Source: Prorocentrum cordatum (Eukaryota > Sar > Dinophyceae > Prorocentrales > Prorocentraceae). Taken from it: DNA of 64,000 bases. The stretch spans positions 62,001-126,000 of the forward strand of contig CAUYUJ010020540.1 in assembly GCA_963575745.1 (NCBI GenBank), given 5' to 3'. Below are positions 24,468 to 34,200 of this stretch, piece after piece. Under the pieces are notes generated by a model. That model ran no database searches and was not told the DNA's origin. It worked only from the letters and a program-made list of their open reading frames with translations. Positions within the stretch are counted from its first letter, which is position 1. Each line of letters begins with the position of its first letter. The translations under genes and the position numbers were made by a program.

Positions 24468-25735
24468 CTGGGCGCCGGCGGTAAACCGTCAACCTTTCTT
24501 ACCGCCGGGGGACTCGTAGAGCTTCCTGACAGTATATAGTGTGAAAAAATCCAAAGAACGACAAGTGTTTCAGCCCAAGCGATTTCAGACCTCTCAAGAT
24601 GACTCTAACAAAAAAACGAAACAGTTTCGCAACCGCGTTCGAGTATCGAACCGAGTTCAGACCTCTGAATGCAACAGGCGGGCGCGTCTGATGTCTGCGA
24701 ATCCACTCATGTGATTCCCAGCCCTGCAGCTCCCCTACAGCCCGAGTTGAGTGCAGAAAACCGACAGTACTGACACGAATAATAGAATAGTTTCGCGGAC
24801 CTAGTTCGAGCAGCAGACCGAGTTGCGAGCTCTGGAATCGACCAACAGACGCGCCTGACGTGTGCAAATCGATAACTGTGACTCGCAGCACTGTAGCCCT
24901 CCCCCATCACGAGTTGAGTGCAGAAAATTGAGAGCACTTCTCAAGATGATTCGAACAATACGAATAGTTTCGCGAACCTAGCTCGGGCAGCAGGCCGAGT
25001 TCAGAGCCCTCGGTTCAATATACAAACGCGACTGATAATTCCGCATCAATCTCTGTGACAATGAGCCCTGTAGCTGCCCTACAGCTCGAGTCAAATACAT
25101 AAACCCGAGAGCGTATGCCAAGACGACTCGAATAATACGAATATGTTTGCGGGCCTAGCTCGGCTAGCAGACCGAGTTCAGACCTCTCGATTCGACAGGC
25201 GAACGCGCCTGATAATTCTGAATGCGATAGCTGTGCTTACCAGCTCTGTAGCTGCCCTACAGCTCGAGTTCAGTACAGAAAATCGAGAGCGTCTGTCAAG
25301 ATGACTCCAATAATACGAATACGTTTGCGGACCTCTGGTTTCAACAGGCGAACGCGCCTGATAATTCTAACTGCCATAGGTGTGCTTACCAGCTCTGTAG
25401 CTGCCCTACAGCTCGAATTAAGAATAAAATACCGACAACGCGTATCAAGATGACTCAAAACGGCCGTTCCCGCCGGGACGCTTTTTGGCCTTCAAAGTTA
25501 CCCGATCGAGCTGAGATCAAGATGGCGAGCGGAAATAAGATCGAATATCACGGGAAAAAATACTAGAACTCTAACGAATATCAAATTTCGAGAACAAAAT
25601 TTTCAACCGACCAAAAGTCAGCAAAAGGTCCGTCGAGATTTTTCTTGCCAACTAGCTCTCCAGCGCTCCGGAATTACTCTAAAGCTTCCAGCAACAACTT
25701 GCTGGGAAGCTCTACGAGTTACTTGTTAGCGTCCA
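24468..25735. repeat. Higher-order block 12
   Basis: Intact hairpin A, leader ACAGTATATAGTGTG, about five monomers, end cassette E (~25580-25722) and the first 15 bp of module C (CTTGTTAGCGTCCA). Confidence 0.75.
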
Positions 25736-26850
25736 CTGGACGCCGGCGGAAAACCGTCAACCTTGGTTACCGCCGGGAGAGCTTCCAGCTCGACTGAAGT
25801 TGAGATCAACCTACCAACATTCCGACTCATAGTAAATATTTTGTGTCCTCTCAATGCGACAGGCGGACGCGTCTGATGTCTGCGAGTCGACTTCTATCAT
25901 TACCAGCCCTGCAGCCCCCCTACAGCCCGAGTTGAGTGCAGAAAACTGACAGCACCTCCCAGGATGACTCCAACAATACAGTAGTTTCGCAAACCTAATT
26001 CGGGCAGCAGACGAGTTTCGAGATCTGGTCTCCGCAGGCGGATGCGCCTGATCTCTCTAAATCGATTGCTGTCCCCAGCAGCACTGTAGCCTCCCCCCAG
26101 CACGAAATACCGACAGCACTTCTCAGGATAACTCGAACAATACGAATAGTTTTGCAAACCTAGCTCGGGCAGCAGGCCAAGTGCAGTGCTCTCGAGTCAA
26201 CGAACAACGGCGCCTGGTGATTTCCAATAGATTTCAGTGACCACGAGCTCTGTAGCTGCTCGGGTTAAGTGCAGAAAACCGAGAGCGTCTATGAAGATGA
26301 CTCAAATAATACGAATAGATTTGCGGACCTAGCTCGGCTATTCTGACTGCGATGGATGTGCTTGCCAGCTCTGTAGCGGTCTTATAGCTCGAGTTAAGAC
26401 CAGAAAACCGAGAGTTTCTGTCAAGATGACTCGGATAATACGAACAGGTTTCTGGACCTAGCTCGGCTCACAGACCGAGTTCAGACCTCTGGGTTCAACA
26501 GCCGAACGCGCCATCATTCTGCATGCATTGGCTGTGCTTACCAGCTCTGTAACTGCCCTAAAGCTCGAGTTATGTTCAGAAAACCGACAGCGCGTATCAA
26601 GATGACTCGAAACGGGCGTTCCCGCCACAGTGCTTTTTGGCCTTAAAAGTTATCCGATCGAGCTGAGATCAAGATGACGAGCGGGAATAAGATCGAATAT
26701 CACGGAAAAAAATACTAGAGCTCTAACGAATGGTCAATTTTCGAGAACAAAATTTTCAACCGAGTAAAAGTCAGCAAAAGTTTCGTCGATATTTGTCTTG
26801 CCAACTAGCTCTCCAGCGCTCCGGAATTACTCTAAAGCTTCCAGTAATAA
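25736..26850. repeat. Higher-order block 13
   Basis: Hairpin CTGGACGCCGGCGGAAAACC with a partly broken stem, about five diverged and partly deleted monomers, and end cassette E (~26730-26850). Confidence 0.7.
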
Positions 26851-27191
26851 CTAGCGCCGGCGGTGAACCGTCAACCTGGTCACCGCCGGAAGCTCGTAGA
26901 GCTCCTTCCACCCATAAGAGCGCCGAGAATCGCAGGAGAGAACTTCGCAGTAGATGTTCTTCAAATCCTCAATTTTCAGTGCTTTTATGTCAATCTGAGG
27001 TCAGGTTTCTGGCTTCGCTCAGACGAATTGTTCGACGAAATGAACTGAGAATTTGAGAGGCAACTTCTGTGATGCGAAATTACCAGCCCAAACGAATGGT
27101 TAGAGCTGCAAAATCGGCTAGGCCAGGCCACGGATGGCATGATTGCGTCCCTTTTCGAAATTTCGCTAACTAGCTCCAGCCTGTCGCTGAA
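26851..27191. repeat. Module B variant starting with CTAG
   Basis: This hairpin copy starts CTAGCGCCGGCGGTGAACC, so its reverse strand ends exactly in CTAG. The body is divergent and includes GAATTGTTCGACGAAATGAA. It ends CTAACTAGCTCCAGCCTGTC. Confidence 0.7.
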
Positions 27192-27625
27192 CTGGCGCCG
27201 GCGGTGAACCGTCAACCTGGTTACCGCCGGGAACCTCGTAGAGCTCCTAGTACATAAGAGTGCTCAGCATCAAAAGAGAGGGCTTCTGGAAGCATTTCTC
27301 GTAAAAGAGAAAACATATTTTTTTCATGTCGACATGAAGTTAGTTTCGTCAAGTGTTTTAATAGTAAAAGTGCATCTAGAGAGCTCATATTAAGACGCAG
27401 AGGCCCTCATAGTCGTTCACAGGTGCGAAAAATCTGCTTTCTCAAAATAAATGGTCAAATATCTTTCTAATATTTGCAAAACCACCCAAAAGTTACCACA
27501 TTGTCCGTTCTGGTCGGGTCGATCAACTTGTAAGCGTCCAAAACCCGGATAGCGAAGCCAAGCGCGGAACGCCGGACGGGGACCTCTGCCAGGCCGCCTG
27601 AAACGATGCGCGGGACGCTGGAAGA
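27192..27625. repeat. Module B copy followed by partial module C
   Basis: TGA-form hairpin and full B body to GTCGGGTCGATCAA (~27526), then the first ~95 bp of module C (CTTGTAAGCGTCCAAAACCC). Module C is interrupted at GCTGGAAGA by the next hairpin. Confidence 0.8.
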
Positions 27626-27965
27626 CTGGCGCCGGCGGTGAACCGTCAACCTGGTCACCGCCGGGAACCTCGTAGAGCTCCTTGAATCCGTGAGAAAGCT
27701 CAGCATCAAAGCGGGAGCTTCTGGGAGCTTTTCTACAAAAACTTCAAGTTGAGATTTTTTCGGAGTCAACATGAAGTCGGTTCCTTCAAGTGAACTGGTA
27801 CTGAAAATGACTCTAGATGGCCGAGCTGATCAGGGAACGAAGTTTATATCTCAATGCTCGGAGTAAAAATCTGCTTTTTCAAAATGAATTGTCAAATATC
27901 TTTCAAAAAATTGCAAAACCACCCAAAAGTTGTCACATTGTCCGCCTCGGCCGGCTGGACCAAAG
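27626..27965. repeat. Module B copy inside module C
   Basis: TGA/TCA-form hairpin starting within module C sequence, then a B body with GGAGTAAAAATCTGCTTTTT and a diverged tail CGGCCGGCTGGACCAAAG. Confidence 0.75.
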
Positions 27966-27996
27966 TTCTCACTCCCAGCGAAGCTATTCATATGAA

Positions 27997-28025
27997 GTCT
28001 CGCGCTCTCAGTGAGAGCGCGAGAC
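27997..28025. repeat. 29-bp palindrome, 14-bp stem
   Basis: GTCTCGCGCTCTCA and its reverse complement flank a single central G. It has no resemblance to module C and no flanking terminator-like T run. Confidence 0.95.
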
Positions 28026-28440
28026 CATTCTGCGTCGACAAAATGCACCAGAACTCTCTAGGTCACCCATAGATCGATATAAATTAGAAAAAAATCATCC
28101 GACACAAAAAATACAAAATTGTACAAATCGATATTTTTCATTGATTTTGAAAATTCTAATCAATTTGGGCACTCTCGAGGCTCCCATTCGATGTCTCGCA
28201 TGTCGCTACTTCGATTGGAATGTACCTGGCATGCATAGCATGCACTCAGCTCGAGTTATCATCGAAACACCGTTCGCAACACGCATACATAGAGACAGTA
28301 TTTCGAGCATAACTCCTGACTCAGCCATTTCTAGGAACTCTCGAGCTTCCAGTGTGACGCGCCAGATCATTCTGCATCGACTGGTGTGCGTGAGAGGTCT
28401 GTAGCTTGCTGACAGCTCGAGTTAAGTAAAGCCAACCACC
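28026..28440. other. AT-rich unique stretch, no gene
   Basis: The first ~130 bp are AT-rich (AAATCGATATTTTTCATTG region). One degenerate satellite-like piece lies near 28350-28430 (GCGCCAGATCATTCTGCATC; GTAGCTTGCTGACAGCTCGA). I see no coding or RNA signal. Confidence 0.6.
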
Positions 28441-28689
28441 GTCACCTGCCAAACTGCACTGCAGGCAAAGTCGGTTCCTGCAAGTCTTTTGACAGTAATA
28501 TTGCCCCTAGAGCCCTGAAAATTTTACCAGCAGGTGCGCCATAGCTTACTGTATGTGAGAAAAATCCGTTTTCTGAAAACGAATTGTCAAATCTTGCACA
28601 AAGTTTCAAAAACCGACCCCAGGTTAACACATTGTCTCTTTTGGTCGGGTCGGCCAATTTGGTAGCGTCCAAAACCCGGATAGCAAAGA
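28441..28689. repeat. Module B tail and module C start
   Basis: Matches the distal part of module B (CAAGTCTTTTGACAGTAATA; TTTTGGTCGGGTCGGCCAA), then GGTAGCGTCCAAAACCCGG and GATAGCAAAGAGGC. This leads straight into the CA-rich block. Confidence 0.75.
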
Positions 28690-29136
28690 GGCACTTACAT
28701 AAACGAGCATACGCACATAAGCACGCACAAACGAACACACACATACAAACACATATACATACACAAGAACGCACACATACGCCAGCATGCTCCACACACA
28801 CACCACACCATACACACACACACGCACACGCAACACATCAACACGCAAACGTCGACACACACGCGCAAACGCGCACGCACAAACACACAGCACATCTCAC
28901 ACACACACACAGAGGGACGCGCACACGCACACCAATCACACATGCACATACACACACGGGGGCACACACAAACACTCACACGCACACACGCACACACACA
29001 CACACACGCACGTACAACCCACGCACACAGACGCAAACGCAAGCATCCAGGGAAACCCACGCACTGACGACCACACGATGACGCACGCACCGCAGCCACC
29101 TCAGCGCCCCCCCCCCGCGCTCCCCTGCCGCCCCCA

Positions 29137-29302
29137 CGCGCCCCCGCCCTCCCCGCCGGCGCTCCGGAGGGGGGAGGCACCGCCCCATTTTGGGGCCGGC
29201 CCTCCCTCCGCTCCAACCACTCCGCCCTCGCGGAGCGCCGGGGGGGGGAGGGGGGAGGGGGGAGGGGGGGCGCGCGGACGGCGGCACCACACCGCGCGCG
29301 CA
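29137..29302. repeat. GC-rich insert 1 of 3 in the CA block
   Basis: Contains GCCCTCCCCGCCGGCGCTCC (from 29146) and CACTCCGCCCTCGCGGAGCG. It is followed by G-runs (GGGGGGGAGGGGGGAGGGG) that could form a G-quadruplex on the plus strand. Confidence 0.85.
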
Positions 29303-29749
29303 CGCGCACACGCACATGCGCAGACGAACACAGACGCAGGATAGCAAACAGGCAGTCACACAAGCAAGCACACGCACATAGGCACGCACACACGGAGACA
29401 CACAGACTAATACACAAGAGTACACACGTACGCCAGCATGTTCCACACACATGCGCACATACACACACACATACACACACACGCACACACACATCCACAC
29501 GCGAACGTCCACACACACGCGCAAACGCGAACACACAAACACACATACATACACAAGAACACACATACGCCAGCATGCTCCACACACACACGCACAAATA
29601 CACACACACGCACACAGACACACATCCACACGCAAAGGTCTACACACACGCGCAAACGCGCACACACAAACACACAACATATCACACACACACACACGGA
29701 CACGCACACGCACGCGGATCACAAGAGTACATACACACACGGGGGGCAC

Positions 29750-29898
29750 GGAGCGCCCCCGCCCTCCCCGCCGGCGCTCCAGAGGGGGGAGGCACCGCCC
29801 CATTCTGTGGCCCGCCCTTCCTCCACTCCAACCACTCCGCCCTCGCGGAGCGCCCGAGGGGGACGAGGGGGGAGGAGGGGGCGCGCGGACGGCGGCAC
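29750..29898. repeat. GC-rich insert 2 of 3
   Basis: Same sequence as insert 1 with landmark at 29761 (615 bp later). Small differences include CATTCTGTGG for CATTTTGGGG. Confidence 0.85.
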
Positions 29899-30339
29899 AT
29901 GCGCAGACGAACACAGACGCAGGATAGCAAAGAACCAATCACACACGCAAGCACACGCGCATAAGCACGCACACGCGTACACACACGGACAAACTCAAAT
30001 CCATACATACACAAGAGCACGCACGTACGCCAGCATGCTCCACACACACGCACACATACACACATACACACACGAGCGCACACACGTCCACACGCAAACG
30101 CACACACACTCACACACACACGCGCATGTGCACCCAGACACACGCAGGGGCACACACACACACATACGAGACACACGCGCCCCCCCCCCACCCACCCACC
30201 CACCCACCCCCACACACACACACATACACACACACGCACAAGCGCACACATAGACGCAATGGCGAACACCCACGGATAACCACGCACAGACGACAACGTT
30301 GTGACAGACTCATTCCCCGACTGGTCAGCGCACTCTTCC

Positions 30340-30530
30340 ACCGCGCCCCCAAGCCCCCCCCACGCGCCCCCGCCCTCCCCGCCGGCGCTCCGGAGGGGGG
30401 AGGCACCGCCCCATTTTGGGGCCGGCCCTCCCTCCACTCCAGCCACTCCGCCCTCGCGGAGCGCCGGGGAGAGGGGTGGAGGGGGAGAGGGGGGGGCAGG
30501 AAGGGGCGGGGGTGCCAGCGCCATGCGCCC
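30340..30530. repeat. GC-rich insert 3 of 3
   Basis: Landmark at 30372 (611 bp after insert 2). It retains CATTTTGGGGCCGG and a G-run-rich 3' side. Confidence 0.85.
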
Positions 30531-31115
30531 ACACACACACACACACGCACGCACACGCACTTTTCCTCAGGGAGCGCGCAGTGTCGCACACGTACGCAAG
30601 CATGCTCCACACACACGCACACACACATCCACACGCAAAGGTCGACACCCACGCGCAAACGCGCAAACACAAACACACAACACATATCACACACACACAC
30701 ACACACCGCGGACACACACACACACACAAACACGCAAACACACCAGACACACACAAACACACTGACACACACACACAGATACACACACACGCTCGAGCAC
30801 ACTCACATCCACACGCGCCCACTCTTACACACACACACACACACGAACAGACACGCGCACAAAAAGAGATACAAACAGAGATGCATACAGACACACAGAC
30901 AAACACACACACATACCCACGGACACACAGACAGACACACAGACAGACACACAAACAGAGCCACAAACACACAGACACAAAGACACCCACACACACACAC
31001 TTACACACACACGCCAGCAGACACACAGGCAAACACAAACACACGCCAGCGCACACACACTCACGCACTGACAAAACATCCTCATGCACACAGGCACACA
31101 AGAACACACATGCAA

Positions 31116-31246
31116 GACGGACGCGCCTACAGGGCGCCCGTGCCAACCTCCAGTGGCAGCCCAAGCGCCCGGTGCGCTTGAACGGCAGAGCTCTGTCAAC
31201 GGCACACCCAGGGCCGGCGAGCGCCGCTGCACACGAGGCGCAGCTC
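31116..31246 (-). other. 3' flank of the giant Helitron-like ORF
   Basis: Lies between the stop codon and the CA repeat. Read on the minus strand it holds a small hairpin (AAGCGC / GCGCTT, 31163-31179) and then GGGCGCCC (31132-31139). This is a possible but unproven element terminus, and no clear CTRR end is visible. Confidence 0.3.
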
Positions 31247-34200
31247 TCAGAGAGCCGCGTCCGACACCGCCACGATCGTTGGCTCGTCATCTCCGCCCCC
31301 GCGCAGGCGGCGCAACGTCTGTCGCAGCCTCTCCTCAGTCCACCTGCCAATTCCGACGGGCACGCCCTCCCGACGCGCCACGAAAGCTCCAACGACTTCG
31401 CCGATCAAGTCCTGCCGCTGGTTGTGCTCGGCGATGGCCAGGCGCTGCCGCCTCTCATCAGGATCCTCCTGCCGCGCGCGATCCTCAGCAGCAGCGGCAG
31501 CGATATCCCGCGTGCTCGCGCGGCTGCCACGCTCCCCGCGCTCTTCGCCCGACGACAGGGCCGAAGCCGCACTGGGCGCGCCAGCCCCTCCAGCACCGTC
31601 GCCGCCCCCTGTCGGCGCCCTCGCGGCGACGCCATCGCTGGCGGGCACCTTGGCGGATCGCCCCTCCGCGGGCCCCCCCGCGGGCGCGCCACTCGCGCCA
31701 GCCTCGGCCGCGGGCGCCGCGCGCGGGGCCTTGCCTGCATGCCCTCCCCCCGGAGCCGCCTCTGCACGCGCCGCCCCCCCCCGCCCGCTTCCGCTGGCAG
31801 ACCCAGCACCTGCTCGCGTGACGACCGCGGCCCGCCCCGCGCCCTCGCCAGTCGCGCCAGCCTCAGCCGCGGGCGCCGCACGCGGGGCCTTGCCTGCGTT
31901 CTTCTCCTTGAACACCTTCAACTTTCCCTCCGGGATGGGCCCGTCCACACGCCCATGCCAACCATCCTTGTGCTGCTGCTTGAAATGCTGCCCGCACAGA
32001 TCCCCGCATCCCTGCTTTGGCGCGCTCCGGCATTGCCCGCCAGCTCCGTCCGCCCAGGTACGAGCCATGCACTTCGCGGTGTCAATGTTTTCTGGCGTAA
32101 AGCGACGCCATTCGTCCCCCGCGAGCGACGCCCCCGCGCCTGGCTGGACTCCAGCAGGAGCCGGGTCCGCGGACGGAACGCCAGCGGCCCTGCCAGCGTC
32201 GTCGTCCTCGTCGCCCGTGCTGCCCAGAGCCGGCGGGGACAGCCCGCGCTTCTTGCCCCTGCGCAATGGCTGCTGCGGCTGCCCCGAAGCGCCGGGGCCC
32301 CCGTCGCCAGCGCCAGGATCCCTGCCACCCGCCCGACGCCGCTTGCCCAGTGGCTCACCCCCCGACGCCTGCTGCCCGGCGGGCGCACTCGGCGGCGCAG
32401 ACGGCGCGGCAGGGGCGCTGGAAGCAGCGCCGCCGCCGCCATCGCCGCTCCCCGCAGACCCCGCCGCGCGCCCGCCTGCATGCCCGAGAGGCGCAGTCGG
32501 CGGAGCCGGCGGCGCCCCAGAGGGTCCCGCACCACCGCTGCCGCTGGCGCCCCCCGGAGACCCCGCCGCCGCGCGCCCGCCGCCTCCGCCCCGCGGACCC
32601 GCCCTGCGCACATACGCAAACACATAGGCGCCAACGTGCACCTGGTGGTCTCTGGCAATCTGCGCCCAAGTCCTGGGCTGAACAGCTTCGTCGTCGAATT
32701 TGGCGTATTCGTTCACACCCACGGCTGCACACGCATAATAATGGCCGCTCTTCGCGCTTTCGCCCTGATGCACAACGACCCCAGAGAAATCGTACTCGCA
32801 CTCGCACTCGGCATCCACAGGCCGCAGAATCTGAGGAAAGCGCACAGGGCGTCTGTCGTACCACTCGCTCCGATCAGCGCGCGTGACCACCCGCTCCACG
32901 GTCACGAAGAGCACCGGCGGCGATCGCTCCCAGCGATTGCCCGTATACACCCTGATGCCTTGACAGACCCCGGCCGCCTCCCTCTGCGCACGACTGAGGT
33001 GTGCGTGCGCCGGACATCCTTGACCTGGCCCGCCAATATGCCTCAATTCCAGTCGGATCAAATCCTCCAGATCGCAGGCCCCCCGGTGGTCGGGGCCGAG
33101 CAATTCGGAAGGGACCAGCTTCAAGCGCGAATCAATCACCCCCGTGTCCGAACTTGCCCGGCACACGTCGCATCGCCTCCGCTGCCGCAACGCAATGCCG
33201 CAAACGTGCTGCTGGAGCGCAGTGCGCGCACCGTGATGCGGTGTCGGTACCTGATATCCAGCCTCGGTGACAGCACGAAGGGCGGCCAGGAAGAACTCTG
33301 ACGCGTCGCATTGCTTCGGTCTCCCTTGCTGATCGAATTCTGTGAATTCTCGCTGACCGAAAAGCCCCGCGCGCGCGGCAGTAGCGAGCGGCGCGACGGC
33401 GTCGACCCCCACGCCCTGGACAGAGAGAGCCGCGGCCTGAGCTCCGAGCGCACACACCGGGCAAGTTTCTGTGTTCAAAGGGCAATTCTGGCCGTGCTCG
33501 TGGAGAAGCCGACGGAAGGGAGCCAGGCGCAGCAGCACCTGCGCGACTGCGCTCACGAAGCAAGTATTGCCGAGGTTTGCGATGCCCACGCCAGAGCCGT
33601 GGCCGCAGTGCCACTGCAGCTCCCTGGTGACATCCTCCTGGGACACGCCGTAGGCTGCCATGCACAGATCCCGGTCCAGCGGGAGCAGCTCTGGCGGCTC
33701 TGCACCATCGCCAACAGTCGCCGCCGTGCGAAACATGTCCCCCCAAAGATCCCTCGGCACTACGGCGCCCCTACCAGCACCGCGGCCGCCACCCGCGCGC
33801 CCGCGCCCCCGCGAAACAGCGCTCCCCGTCGACGATGCCGCCGCCGCATCTCCGGTCCCCGTCGCGTCGCCGCCGCGGCCGCGGCCCCTGCCCCGCCCCG
33901 CAGGCCCAGCGTCCGGCGCAATGTATGCCGGCGGCACCGTCAGAGCCTGGCCCGGGCGCAGCGCGTGCGAGGGCAGAGGCGTATGCACAGACGCCGCAGG
34001 GGCCGCCTCCCCGTCCGAAGGAGCTGATCCGTCGTCGTCGTCGTCGTCGCCCGCCCCCTCACCGACGCCCGCCGAGCTCCCCGCGTCACGAGACGGGCCC
34101 AGCGGCGACGGCGGCGGCACCGGCGGCGGCGCGGGCGCCGAGCTCGACTCCTGGGCGCCCCGTGCGGCGGGCCCATCCCCCACGTCCCAGCCGTAATCCT

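Larger units (their letters stand above)
4574..28689. repeat. 24-kb satellite and hairpin-module mosaic (gene-free)
   Basis: No conserved reading frame crosses this region. Its short ORFs change frame from copy to copy. The dominant component is a ~177-bp tandem monomer recognisable by GATGACTCGAACAATACGAA, CAGACCGAGTTCAGA, GAACGCGCCTGATGATT and CTCGAGTTAAGT. Each monomer carries two short inverted repeats, CTCGG..CCGAG and CTGTAG..CTACAG. Runs of roughly three to seven monomers are separated by a GC hairpin (module A), a ~300-bp AT-richer unit with its own hairpin version (module B), a GC-rich palindrome unit (module C) and an end cassette (E). The blocks are listed separately below. I see no tRNA, rRNA or spliced-leader sequence. 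Confidence 0.85.
28690..31115. repeat. CA-rich microsatellite block with ~612-bp higher order
   Basis: Almost entirely ACAC/ACGC dinucleotide-type sequence. A 20-mer-like landmark (TACGCCAGCATGCTCCACAC) recurs near 28780, 29430, 29570, 30030 and 30595. Three GC-rich inserts lie at 611-615-bp spacing. The long His/Thr- or Val/Cys-rich ORFs here exist only because the repeat lacks stops in several frames, and I reject them as genes. The block ends within ~130 bp of the 3' end of the giant Helitron-like ORF. Confidence 0.9.

Noticed and set aside
5341-27965. CRISPR array
   Set aside because: Repeats are regular in places, but there are no unique spacers of constant length, the units are long and diverged, and the context is eukaryotic.
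5341-27965. GC hairpins as intrinsic terminators, tRNAs or 5S-like genes
   Set aside because: No T-run follows the stem, no A/B-box or cloverleaf can be drawn, and the surrounding sequence is satellite. The shared sharp edge fits a mobile-element end better.
4574-28440. Many 60-140-codon ORFs with similar peptides (for example SELGLLPELG, SYCSSHLERCC)
   Set aside because: The recurring peptides come from the 177-bp satellite read in one of its open frames. Frames break at each module, and 177 being a multiple of 3 explains the repetition. There is no independent sign of coding.
28584-33301. Long His/Thr-, Cys/Val- or Pro/Ala-rich ORFs in and after the CA block
   Set aside because: They are translations of CA/AC repeats, which lack stops in most frames, running on into antisense of the giant gene. 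Composition is explained by the repeat unit.
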